From Kryptolebias marmoratus (taxonomy: Eukaryota > Chordata > Actinopteri > Cyprinodontiformes > Rivulidae), in assembly GCF_001649575.2 (NCBI RefSeq), contig NC_051430.1:33086322-33150321 (forward strand): a stretch of 64,000 nt of DNA, read 5' to 3'. Shown in pieces: positions 11,601-46,000 of this stretch. Position 1 is the first letter of the stretch. The number at the start of each line of letters is the position of its first letter. The notes below the pieces were generated by a model. It searched no databases. It had not been told where the DNA came from and saw only the letters and a list, made by a program, of their open reading frames with translations. Position numbers and translations under genes: made by a program.

Positions 11601-14194
11601 AACATAATAAAAATGATCTGGTTCTGGTACCTGGTTACCAGGTTCTAAAGATTTTCAAATCCAACCTCAAGTGAATAAAAACAGATTATACCGTCTCATT
11701 ATTTCTTAAACAAAAACAAAATGGAAAAGCTGTGTGTGGAAAACGAAGTCCATCCTTGCTCCTTTCAGAGGCTCAGTATCAGCCAGGTGTGTTAGCACAA
11801 CGCCAGGGTGGAAAGACAACAGAAATGCTCTTGGAGACGCAACTGTTGCTGCACATTCATCTGGGAAGGGTTAAAGGGTCATTTCCAAAGCACCCCGAAG
11901 GTCAGACCGTACAATGGAAAAAAATGAGCTCCATCTCAGACTCTACAGGCCTCAGTCAGAAGATTAAAGGTTAAAGGTCATGGCTTGTTCTGAAGGGTTG
12001 CAGGACAAAGCCTCTTCTCGCTAAAAACAACATTGCAGCACAACTATGACTTGTAAGGTTTCATCTTAGTGAACCACAAGACTTCACGAACAAGGAGACC
12101 AAAGCAGAGATGTTTACCCATAATGCACAGCAGCAAACACCTCAAACCAACTGGTAAACACAGTGGGCTCCTTGCAGTCATTGAGTCGACCATGTAGACC
12201 AGGGGTAGGCAACCCTGGTCCTGGAAAGCCACCATCCTGAAGGTTTTCCTTGTTTCTCTGCTCCAACACACCTGATTCAGTGGTAAAATCCCCTCTTCAT
12301 GTTCTGCAGAAGCCTGTTAATGACACACTGATTCAAACCAGGTGTGTTGGAGCAGAGAAACAAGTAAAACCTTCAGGATGGTGGCCCTCCAGGACCAGGG
12401 TTGCCTACCCCTGATGTAGACCAAAGACTTCTGGAGTCAAACGTGAGGACATCTGTCTCACAGCTGAAGCTTGGACCAAACTGGGACAATGACCCCAAAC
12501 ACAGCAGCTGATCTACAACAGAACGGCTCAGAAAGATAAGAATCAAGGTGCTGTAACAGTCCAGTCGGAGTCCAGTGACCTTCAGAGAGCTGAGCAGAAA
12601 CCAATGTCTGCAAACCTCAATGACCTGAAGCAACATCGAAAAGAAGACTGGGACAAGATTGGCCCACAACATTGTCAGAGATGGATAAAGAAATACAAAA
12701 ACAGGTACTGCTGTTAAAGGAGGTTCTAAGTTACACTACACACGCTGAAACACTTGCTTGAATCAGTTAAAGCCATTTCCGGCTACACATTAAAAAAAAA
12801 CTACTGACATCACGTGAGGGAAGTGCTCTGGCCCTTTAATTTCCACAGACAACTTTTCCATTTTGTTTTTGTTTAATAAATGATCTGTTGTGTTTTTGTT
12901 CACTTGGTTGGGGGTTTTAATCAGCCCAGATCAGTTTCTTTATGTCCTTTAGTGATGTTTGAACAAAGATGCAACACAGAGATGTCCCGTTTGTATGAAC
13001 AGATCCTGGATCAGGCAGTGAAACATGGAGGTCCACAACTGAACTGACCTGAGTAAAGTTGACAGACTTGACAATGTGTTTGTGTGCCAATGAGAGGACC
13101 TCATCTCCGCTGACTGCGTCCCACACCTTCCTGTAAATGACACAGGGGAGCCGTTACTGACAACAACTCATCTCAATCATAACTAACAGAGAGTAAAAAA
13201 TATTTCTTCATTCATTTTAAAGTGGCAAATTAACCAAAATGTACTTAAATCTGGCATGTTTTCTTCCCAACATGTGTATGGCGTCATAGTCATGTTACGC
13301 AGAATTTACCTACCACTGCATCAAGAAAACATGACTCAATGACTTCATGTTAGCAACAGTTTTTGTTAAAAGAAAAGAGCTCATGCACCAGGTGATGTAT
13401 CAGTCCACTAGTCTGATACATTCAGCAGCATAAGAGTGGTTAACCATGGCTCAGCACACGTACATCTGGATGTTGTTTAGTGGAGAAAACGGTGACAAAC
13501 TATATAATCAATGTGGTGTACAGTCTCAGTCGGTCTAATAAGGGAAGCAACAATCTGTACAGAGACAGAGGAGTGGCGACTACTCTAGTTTCTCTTTACG
13601 TAGAAAATGTCCACGAGGAAAAAAAAAGGTTCACATCTATGTGAGCGAGAGCAGATTTCTTCATGAATGAATGGCAAAAAAACCAAACAATACCCAACAC
13701 TATAGACCATAAAATCAGACTAAAACAAAATTAAATATAAAATAAAACCATCAAATGATGAAACCATTCAGCTAAGCTCTTCAGTCCATCCCAGAAGTTT
13801 AATTTATGCAGACTGAGTTTAAATTAAGTTTGAACTGATCACATTTATACGACGAGTCAAATCATTAGAGAAACTGAATCCGCAAAATTACTCTAAGAAG
13901 CTTACCAGACAAAAAGTATGTATCAGTAAAAATGAGGTTTTCAGAATAATAACCTGATTTTATATTTATTTGGGCTATAAAATCAGGCACGTGGACCCAG
14001 AAATTATATTTGTAGAATTCCAGCGAAGGCAGCGAGACAATTTAGGTCAGAAACACAATTCTGCTTCAATATCAGTTGGACCAGTGGCGGCTGGCCAACA
14101 GAGGGCGCTAGGGCGCCGCCCCACCACTCACATTACCTTGAATAAGACGTAAAAAAAATAAATTAAAATTAATTAGTACAATAAAAATATTTTG

Positions 14195-14250
<56 letters not shown>

Positions 14251-15686
14251 GTTGTGTAAGATAAATATTTTATAGTTAATGATAAGTAAAGTTGTTTTGT
14301 TCTTCGACGTTGTCTGATTGGTGACGTATTTCCGCCCCGGGGCACAAAAATCTTTGTCCATAGACTCTTGTTAAAAGTTGCACATGCGCAGTAGCTCCTC
14401 TTCAGTACAAGAGATAGGACCGTTCAGGGCGCACCTCTCCTGCGCCCAGAGCTGNNNNNNNNNNNNNNNNNNNNNNNNNNNNNNNNNNNNNNNNNNNNNN
14501 NNNNNNNNNNNNNNNNNNNNNNNNNNNNNNNNNNNNNNNNNNNNNNNNNNNNNNNNNNNNNNNNNNNNNNNNNNNNNNNNNNNNNNNNNNNNNNNNNNNN
14601 NNNNNNNNNNNNNNNNNNNNNNNNNNNNNNNNNNNNNNNNNNNNNNNNNNNNNNNNNNNNNNNNNNNNNNNNNNNNNNNNNNNNNNNNNNNNNNNNNNNN
14701 NNNNNNNNNNNNNNNNNNNNNNNNNNNNNNNNNNNNNNNNNNNNNNNNNNNNNNNNNNNNNNNNNNNNNNNNNNNNNNNNNNNNNNNNNNNNNNNNNNNN
14801 NNNNNNNNNAAAACAGGTCTTATAAACGCTAAATGTGTCCTACAGGCTTGTGCCTTGGGAGACCTCCGTCTTTGTAAGTATTGGTGTTCAGGAAGCACTT
14901 ATGCATTTATATGTACATTATAATGTTGCTTTTGTTGTTTTAATTCATATAAATACACTGTTGTGATACCTTAGTATATGTTTTAGTCCAAAACATATAC
15001 TAAGGTATCACATAATAGACATATACCAAGAAAGGTTTTCTTCATAGGGTCTGTTACCACGGCGACAGACCCTTTCTGGAACAGAAAACTTGGTGTTAAC
15101 TTGCTTTGGGTTTCATTTAACCCTTGACCCCTCTGGTGTGTGTGTGAGCTGCCACACAGCTGGTAAATGCTCCTGATGACCCGGAAGTAACCCTGACTGG
15201 ATTCATTCTGGGTCCAGGTTCGGTTCTGGAAAGCCCTACTCACGCTGTGAAGTCTGCGGCGGCCGTGGCTGCCTTGGTGGCATCAGTGTTCAGAGTGGCT
15301 CCCCAGACAGCGCCTTTGTGACCCAGAAACGTTCCGATCCAGTCCCCTGTGTCTCCCTGGCGCAACATGGGCTTGCCATCTGACCGGAAGAGGACGTGCG
15401 TGTTAGTTACCATGACAACATCTGAATTATCTGATCACCTTACCGATGATCCATATCTGTACATCGCTGTAAACCAAACGTGTCCACATTAAAAACACAA
15501 GAGAGACTCGGACTGAGACGGATACCGGACTCCCTGCCGCCCCCCATCCCCCCCTCCCCCGGTCCCGGACTCACCCTTGCAGGCGCTGATGAGAAAGTAT
15601 CCGTACGGAGTGATTCCGCTGAAGGCCAGGTCCACCACCGGTCGAGTGTGACCGGAGCAGGTCAGAGGGGTCTGCCTCATCGCCAT
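5637..15686 (-). CDS. strap: Serine-threonine kinase receptor-associated protein (WD40), complete, 9 coding exons
   Basis: Coding exons on the minus strand are 15575-15686, 15244-15379, 13049-13130, 11263-11335, 10997-11096, 10761-10898, 9155-9291, 7416-7565 and 5637-5698. They total 990 nt, giving 329 aa. All junctions are GT-AG and in phase. The protein begins [20 protein letters not shown] and carries WD40 blades throughout ([81 protein letters not shown]). STRAP is a WD40 scaffold of the SMN complex (snRNP assembly, via Gemin contacts) and a negative regulator of TGF-beta signalling that binds Smad7 and the type I receptor. The C-terminus after CVLP is short ([20 protein letters not shown]), about 20 residues less than the 350-aa human protein, with the loss in the acidic linker. 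Introns carry hAT and Tc1 elements. The ATG at 15686 has A at -3 and G at +4. Confidence 0.96.
7690..8006. mobile_element. Tc1/mariner relic, part 1 (strap intron 7)
   Basis: About 7790-7990 resembles the outer part of fish Tc1-like elements (TTTGTTGCCTTACAACC..., AATACTTTCTG). It is separated from part 2 by the MITE at 8007-8218. The boundaries are approximate. Confidence 0.4.
8007..8218. mobile_element. Palindromic hAT-type MITE, copy A
   Basis: This 212-bp element begins CAGGGGTCTCCAACCCTGG and ends with the inverted counterpart CCAGGATTGCCTACCCCTG. It is flanked by the 8-bp direct repeat ATCTAACC (7999-8006 and 8219-8226). The two halves are inverted copies of each other (CTCCAACACACCTGATT and its complement around a central segment). 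An 8-bp duplication and CAGGGG ends are typical of non-autonomous hAT transposons. Confidence 0.9.
8227..8770. mobile_element. Tc1/mariner relic, part 2 (strap intron 7)
   Basis: The sequence includes CCCCACAGCATGATGCTACC at about 8550-8570 and CACCACCATGCTCCACTGTA after it, a hallmark of the antisense strand of fish Tc1-like transposase genes. The coding frame is broken. Confidence 0.65.
9474..10469 (-). mobile_element. hAT-like non-autonomous transposon (TAGTGCTGGGCGAT ends), copy 1, with gap
   Basis: The right end matches the TAGTGCTGGGCGAT terminus in reverse (ATCGCCCAGCACTA at about 10456-10469). The left end is eroded (GAGCAATATGGAACAAATCC). The interior contains a 388-base assembly gap (9868-10255). 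The same element recurs at 38685 and 44958. It lies in strap intron 6. Confidence 0.75.
10478..10590 (+). repeat. Terminal fragment of the dispersed GATATGCATTCCTTCA repeat
   Basis: It contains GAAAGGCAGTGGGCGATATG and CATTCCTTC followed by an AATGCTAGG stretch, the conserved 3' end of the dispersed family found many times in this window. Confidence 0.55.
11740..12720 (+). mobile_element. Tc1-like transposon relic, split by a MITE (strap intron 3)
   Basis: 12414-12720 carries the degenerate 3' coding end of a Tc1-like transposase (GACCCCAAACACAGCAGC, then AACGGCTCAGAAAGA, then TGCAAACCTCAATGACCTGA). 11740-12190 carries upstream parts. The element is interrupted by the hAT MITE at 12200-12413; removing that and one copy of its target duplication restores the continuous Tc1 sequence. 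Confidence 0.65.
12200..12413. mobile_element. Palindromic hAT-type MITE, copy B, nested
   Basis: This 214-bp element has CAGGGGTAGGCAACCCTGG at one end and GGTTGCCTACCCCTG at the other, with an 8-bp duplication ATGTAGAC (12192-12199 and 12414-12421). It is nested inside the Tc1 relic. Confidence 0.92.
14082..15027. mobile_element. hAT-like transposon with CAGTGGCGGCTGG end, truncated, with gap (strap intron 2)
   Basis: It begins CAGTGGCGGCTGGCCA at 14082 and includes a TA microsatellite (about 14201-14240), a GC-rich part (CGCCCCGGGGC) and a 355-base gap (14455-14809). It ends in a small inverted repeat around TATGTTTTAGTCCAAAACATA near 14980-15000. The opposite terminus is missing; the sequence diverges from the complete copy (30630-31630) at about 15020. 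Confidence 0.75.
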
Positions 15687-16020
15687 GCTCCGCCAGCTGG
15701 ACCCAGGACTGATCAGGGAAGAGACGGAGGGACGCTAGCGAGCAAGTTGAGTCGGCTAAACGATAGCAAACAGTCCGAACGACCGGTTAATCTAAGAGTA
15801 GCACGCAGATTAGCGACGGCCGTCAGTTCGTTACCCTGTAAACTGTTGAGAACTGAAGTTTTATCCAACTAAACGTCGTTTCTGCCGCTCAGCAAAGGAA
15901 TGGCTCTCGTGCTAATAGCTACAACATTGCAACTAACTAGCAACGTGCAACGCGGAGTCACTGCGGTGACGCTGATATACCGGGGATACGACGTTAGCCA
16001 CAACATGGTTACTACTTCCG
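15687..16020 (-). promoter_or_regulatory. GC- and CpG-richer strap promoter
   Basis: The 330 bp upstream of the strap ATG contain many CpGs and no TATA box, in contrast to the AT-rich surroundings. This fits a housekeeping promoter. The transcription start cannot be placed. Confidence 0.4.
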
Positions 16021-16383
16021 GAGTTTACCTTTCACAATAAAGTCAAAAAAAATAAATTAATTAATTAAGCAGCCTACCAACCGTCGATATTATAACTTTA
16101 TTTACGTATGTCGATACTACCAACGACCACTTTTGAGAGAAAACATTATATAAAGTGATAATAAAAATATATGATCTAAATATGATTTCTGTTAATCTTA
16201 TTAAATGTCTTAATGTGATGTTAAGTTAGAGGCTTATTTAAAGGATTTTCTCTGTTTCTTTGTGTTTTTGTTTCAGTGCTGTTTTTATCCCTCACACAAA
16301 TCCAACAACAGACTCTGAACAAGAGCTAAGATTGTATCCTACAGCAGATAAATTGCTACTATTATTTACTCTTGTCTTGTAGG

Positions 16384-16646
16384 CAATGGGGTTCCATTAG
16401 TGCCAAAAATATGTTTATGTGTCTATGTAAGATGTGTATGTAGCATGCTATGTATATGTTAGGTGATATGTTAAATGTATATGTATTGTAACATGCCTAT
16501 ATACTGCGTTGTGTCTATGTTCCGCACATATCATTATGTCACTTTATATATACACCTTACATATCACCTTACATATACATAGCATGCTACATACACACCT
16601 TACATAGACACATAAACATATTTTTGGCACTAATGAAACCCCATAG
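16384..16646. mobile_element. Palindromic MITE with ATGGGGTTYCATTAGTGCC ends
   Basis: This is a 263-bp inverted repeat. The left arm (ATGGGGTTCCATTAGTGCC, then AAAAATATGTTTATGTGTC...) is mirrored by the right arm ending GGCACTAATGAAACCCCAT. It is flanked by TAGG on both sides (16380-16383 and 16647-16650), a possible 4-bp target duplication. It lies in the strap-gys2 interval. The superfamily is unknown to me. Confidence 0.75.
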
Positions 16647-16869
16647 TAGGCTAGTAAAGTCAATCTCTGGTATTTAATAACTTCATGATTTCATGGGACC
16701 TGGGACTTTATTCACATCTGAAAGCTTTTACTTTGGAAATGTGACACAAAATCAGTGTCTTTATCAGATCCTGTATGACTATAAAAAGATAGTCCAGTTA
16801 ACTTTGAAGTGATGTTTTGTCTAATAGTTTTCAATAGTTAGTACATTATCAGCCTTGGCATCAGTCAAA

Positions 16870-17050
16870 GTGGATAATATTAAGAAAGAGGCAAAAGTCT
16901 TTGTCCAGGCTGGGCTAAAGGTTAGCCAATCCAGGGCCTGTTTTTTTTAAATAGTTTTTCAGGATTGAATACAAGTCCTTCTCAAAACCAACATACTGGA
17001 GTGAAAGAATGCTACACTAGCTAATATTAAATGGCTACACTTTAGCATGT
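16870..17050 (+). repeat. Dispersed repeat shared with 43390-43560
   Basis: Both places share AAGTCTTTGTCCAGGCT, CCAGGGC, TTCTCAAAA..AACATAC and GAAAGAA.GCTA..TTGCTAATATT in the same order. Its nature is unknown. Confidence 0.55.
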
Positions 17051-17319
17051 CACTGTGTGTGCAGAACGTAGATATATGTGTATTTGGTGGCTGTCTGGTT
17101 ATAGTACAGTATATCTTCATGGTTGATATGTTTTAATGCAGAACCTTACTCACTGTAGCACCAACACATCTGTCTGTTCCTGAATGAGTGGTTTTAGGGC
17201 TGCATAAGCTGCTATCGGCCACGCCCCCCAATTCAGTGTCCTGTCTCAAAACATAAAAACTCACTGAAGGGTTAAACGCTGCGGATCATTATTAATTCAA
17301 ACTATGAGGATTAGGCGTT

Positions 17320-17483
17320 TATACTTGACGGTGCAGTGTTCTCCGAAAAGACGGGGCTGTTTTTTGTTGCTTAATGCGCCTTATAGTCCGGTGCTCCTTA
17401 TATACGACAAAAGTCTGAAAATAGACCATTCATTGACAGTGCGCCTTATATTCCAGTGCGTTCTATAGTGCGGAAAATACGGT
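17320..17483 (+). repeat. MITE-like repeat with GCGCCTTATAGTCCGGTGC motif
   Basis: Three variants of TGCGCCTTATAGTCCGGTGC occur here, ending GCGGAAAATACGGTA. This motif is common in interspersed fish repeats. Confidence 0.55.
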
Positions 17484-17999
17484 ACTACAATTCCAACAGT
17501 AAATGCTCAGATATTGTGGGTAATGTAACGTGAGACACAGGAGTCCTTCCTGAAATGATTTGCGCAAACTACAACTTTCTTTTGGCAATATCACGGGGAC
17601 ATTGCTGTCAAAAAGAAAATGAAGCCACGTAGCTCTGTTGGCTAGGAGAACATGCAGGAACACACATTACAGCCGACAACAGAACATTTTCCTTTTCCAG
17701 CAGTAAAACCAGCAGAACAAACGTGACGGTCTTCTTGTAATGAAGTGGGCGGAGCTCCACTTGGGTTGCTAGGTAACAAGTATTGTGATGCAACAATCCA
17801 GAGGTTTTTAAAACAGGTCGTTTTGCAGATACCAGAAAACATTTACTTGTTGTCAAAAAATGCCAGTTTGTTTTTTGCTTGGTCTGTTTCTAGCAGTAAA
17901 AAGTCAATTTGGCACAATGGGTCACCTTTAAAAACAAAAACAAAAACAAAAAAAAAACAGATTTTAGGTCAGTATCTGTAAAACTGTTTTAGCATCCCG

Positions 18000-18150
18000 A
18001 ACACATGAGATCAAGCATAAGATCAATAACAAGGTTTGTCCAAATCAGCTAGAATTCTGTTCCTTCTCATTATAAGATGATCTTTGTTTAAAACTCTAAC
18101 ATGAAAGGTGGAGAATAATATGCATTCCTTCAAGGATTCTTTGCCTTTTA
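18000..18150 (+). repeat. Dispersed-repeat 3' fragment upstream of gys2
   Basis: It contains CTCATTATAAGATGATCTT, then AAACTCTAACATGAAAGG, then ATATGCATTCCTTCAAGGA, the standard 3' end of the dispersed family. Confidence 0.55.
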
Positions 18151-18450
18151 ACTGTTCTGTCTCTGTTTTTCAGCTGGGTGGGTCTGCAGGCAGATCTGGC
18201 CACCTCCTGTTACTTATTATTTTATTTTTTTAGTGTATCCCAGCAAACTTTTTCACCTGTGTGTGAGGACTGTAGGTAAACGTCCCCTCCTGCTGGTCGC
18301 AGGTCAGCCTCAGTAGGCGGAGTGGATGATGCCCTTTACTCCTGTCCTCGCTGAGCTCAGGATCTTTACCTGCAGAGCAGCCTTCCTCTTCAGCTTTCAC
18401 AGGAGCTGCTTCTTCTCGCTGGTGTCTGCTGAACTTCAAGAAGCAGAAGG

Positions 18451-42101
<23,651 letters not shown>

Positions 42102-42143
42102 AACCGGATTCTTCTTCACACTTCTACCTTATACTTTATATGC

Positions 42144-42149
42144 AATAAA
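42144..42149 (+). terminator. gys2 polyadenylation signal, proximal
   Basis: AATAAA 43 bp after the stop codon. A second AATAAA lies at 42315-42320, about 210 bp after the stop, so two 3' ends are possible. Confidence 0.6.
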
Positions 42150-42789
42150 TCCAACATACTATATACCATCCTGAAGCTTTTAAGATGGAGAATTTGAAAA
42201 TAATAACTCAAAATGGAAACATTTTTCATGGTTTTGTCAGCACAGGTCAAATATACCCTGACGTAAAATGTTTCTTTTGTGGAACCAGGGAGATGCTGGC
42301 CTCTTTGTTTCTCCAATAAATGTAACGTTTCTTGAATGATTGATGTTCTTTTTAGTATTTTTTCATGTTATAGAGTTAGCATCATTATTAACTGGTTAGC
42401 CTAGCAGCTACTGCAGATCTAACTGAGGTTTGTTCAACAAAACTTCTTATTAACTCATGAAAGCCTTGTTCTAAGTTACAAAACAAATTTTTTAAACTCG
42501 TCTGAGTCTCTAACAGCAGAATGAAGCAGCTTCCTTCATTTAACTTCAACTCAAAGCGTCTCTTCAAAGTTGATTTCATCATTTTCAGTTTGATGCTGCT
42601 GGACTGGGTGGACTTTGTAAGCCGTCTCTTAACAGGGAAACTCGTCATCACTTCTTCACAGATGATACATCCTCCTGATTTTTATTCACGTTTACGGCCA
42701 CATTTTTCAAATTCCAAATGGAATTTAAAATGTAGCGAAGTACAATACTTGAAATGAAACATACTCAAGTAAAAGTGAAAGTATAGATT

Positions 42790-42910
42790 TATCATTTGAA
42801 ATTGCTCATAATGTTATTTTCAAGATTTGACCAAAATAGCTACAATTTAGTGAAGTCTCATCAAAATGGGTCTAAAACTCTGATATGAAGGGTGGTGGGC
42901 AATATGCCTT
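42790..42910 (+). repeat. Dispersed-repeat 3' fragment between gys2 and spx
   Basis: It contains ATTTTCAAGATTTGACCAAA, AAAACTCTGATATGAAGGG and GGGCAATATGCCTTTAAT. gys2 and spx are tail to tail, with stop codons about 1 kb apart (42101 and 43092). Confidence 0.5.
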
Positions 42911-43091
42911 TAATATCATGGAAATCCTTTACTTTGGCTTTATAAAAGTGCTGTGTGTTGAAATGGCCCTGGAAAAAAAGCAGACCATCTCAGATTTAAA
43001 GTGCAATCATTTCAAATTTTTATTAAAATACTGTGATTCAACCACAGTCGGAGGATTCATGTTTACAGAAGTGACAGCGTCTCAGACTCTA

Positions 43092-46000
43092 TCAGAAGTA
43101 TTCTCTCTTCCACACTGGAAGCTCCTGGAAATAAACGTCATCTGGGTTCTCGTCAGCTGGACGACAGAGAGAAAAGTCAACAATAAACATTTATAGACAG
43201 GAAGGTAAGAGGGCAGGTTGCTTCAGTCAGAAAAGCCTAAACCCAGGGTTCTCAAACTATGGTAACATAAGTGAAATGATGAAAACTTTTAGAGCCTTTG
43301 TGGAAACTGGAGTGCACATTTAACCAATGTGCTATTGGCTACTGAAAGAAACCCTCTGTTCATTTTTTAAGCGATGTTCTGTCAAATAGAGGATGGAGAC
43401 AAGGGCAGAAGTCTTTGTCCAGGCTAATCTAGCCAAACCAGGGCTTATTTTGGATTATTATGCTGAGTTATAAAAACTCTTTCTCAAAAAAATAACATAC
43501 CAGCGTGAAAGAACTCAACATTTGCTAATATTTAAGCTCTAGTGAGCTGAGTGAATATGATAACTAATTGTACAGTAACTAAGCTAAGTGTACAAGAAGG
43601 CTAAATAATCTAAAACATGACAATGCTAAAACTAAAGGTACCAAACTATCTAAAAGTACCCCAGGCCCGCTACACAGCCGAAGTAAAAGCAGACATATCT
43701 AAGCATGAGCTAAGACAGTCAAAAATAGTAGCTAAACTAAACAGATCTAAGCATGACTAAATGTACAGAACTAAAGTGTACAGGAAGATAAAGCTAAACT
43801 AAACAGTACCAAATTTCTAAATGGTACCAGTGGCCCGCTGAAACAGCCGATGTAATAATTACTAAGATACAGAGAAAGAGGGAAGGAGGAGGGAGGAGNN
43901 NNNNNNNNNNNNNNNNNNNNNNNNNNNNNNNGAGTGAGAGAGATGCGACAGCAGAGTATGAGTATGAGAATGTGTGTTTGTGTTTCCATACGGTAGGAGG
44001 CGGTGTGATGCATTTGTGTGTTTGCAGAAAAGTCCATGAATCACGTTCACAGATGTTCACAGGCAAGAAGGCAACGAGCTTCTGTTGACATAAATTCCTG
44101 GGAGAATTGATAAGACTTTGGGCTTCAAGGCCACATCGTCAAGCCAAATGTAGATAAAAACAGAGAATGTGTGAGAATGAACCCTAAGTTCAGGTCCTAA
44201 AACAGTGATGGGGTGTGTGTGGTGCTCACCTCCCTCTCTGGCTTGCTGCAGGAAGTTGAGCAGCACCATGGCAGCCTGATCCACGCTCAGTTTCTCTGTG
44301 TTCTGACTGCGGGTCTCTGACAGACACAGAATGGGTCAGTACTGGTTCCAGCTCTGTGTCTGAACAGGAACTGGGACTGTTCAGAACCTGCTGTTACTTT
44401 GACTTAAAACAAAAAAAAAAAAACCTTGGTACCTAAGTGCAGGGTGTCATAGACATCTCCTTCTTTCCGGTCCTCAGAGATAAACCTTCGGCCCTCTAAG
44501 GAAAAGATTTTCATTAAATTACCTTTTTTTATTCAGTCATTGCAGTTTGGATCTCAAACACATCCTCACATTTTATCAGTTAAAAAAAAAAACTCTTACA
44601 CAACAGGCTCCATGTTTTTATCGCCCACTGCCAAATGCAAGAGGGCAATACTGTTTTTGCCTCGGTGTGAGTTAGTTTACGTCTGTTAGTAAAATATCTC
44701 AGGGATTTTAATTAAACTTTTAAACAGTAATCATTGCATGCATATCTACAGGTCATTAACATTAGCAGTCAACCCAACTAAGCAACCTTAGCAAACACAA
44801 AAATGTCTCTAATTCAGTGAACTTTGTAGATATTGAGCTAAAATTTGGTGTGGTAGTAGCTGAAGATAATTCACAACAAATACTCCAAGCCATATATAGT
44901 GCAACTGTCAGTATGTTTTTTTTTTTTTAGTTTATTCTTAGGTTTATTGCTTTGTTGTAATGCTGGGCAATCTAACGATCCATATCGTGGGGACGATAGA
45001 AAAGTGTCTATCGTGATATATTTTCTTCTATCGTTTCTATCATAATTGTATCAATGATTCATGTAAATATTTCATAACGTAGGCTACGACGAATGTATTA
45101 GTGTTGTCNNNNNNNNNNNNNNNNNNNNNNNNNNNNNNNNNNNNNNNNNNNNNNNNNNNNNNNNNNNNNNNNNNNNNNNNNNNNNNNNNNNNNNNNNNNN
45201 NNNNNNNNNNNNNNNNNNNNNNNNNNNNNNNNNNNNNNNNNNNNNNNNNNNNNNNNNNNNNNNNNNNNNNNNNNNNNNNNNNNNNNNNNNNNNNNNNNNN
45301 NNNNNNNNNNNNNNNNNNNNNNNNNNNNNNNNNNNNNNNNNNNNNNNNNNNNNNNNNNNNNNNNNNNNNNNNNNNNNNNNNNNNNNNNNNNNNNNNNNNN
45401 NNNNNNNNNNNNNNNNNNNNNNNNNNNNNNNNNNNNNNNNNNNNNNNNNNNNNNNNNNNNNNNNNNNNNNNNNNNNNNNNNNNNNNNNNNNNNNNNNNNN
45501 NNNNNNNNNNNNNNNNNNNNNNNNNNNNNNNNNNNNNNNNNNNNNNNNNNNNNNNNNNNNNNNNNNNNNNNNNNNNNNNNNNNNNNNNNNNNNNNNNNNN
45601 NNNNNNNNNNNNNNNNNNNNNNNGAAATAAAGCTTGAAAAAGGTAAGAAATTAGATTATTTTTTCATATTTTTCAGAGGATAACTGACAACGTACGTAAT
45701 TGGGGTATATCGTGATATATATCATTATCGTGATATAAAATTATCTATATCGTGATGTAGGATTTGTTTCATATCGCCCAGCACTACTTTGTTGTTATGA
45801 TATTTTGTTTGTCTGTGTTTATATTTGTTCCTTGTGTGCCACTCCCTGCCTTTCAGTCCTACTCCATCCATCCTCAGTTTTTTGTTTTTCTGGACTTTAC
45901 TGGATGTTGGCAAAAAAAACTGAAAGTGTGCATTACCACCACCAACTGGCCTGGAGTGTGGTTCGCGATGGATTATTTTCTGAATGTAATTAAATTCTAT

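Noticed and set aside
15480..15872. 130-residue frame on the plus strand across strap exon 1
   Set aside because: It is antisense to strap exon 1 and its GC-rich promoter; open only because of base composition.
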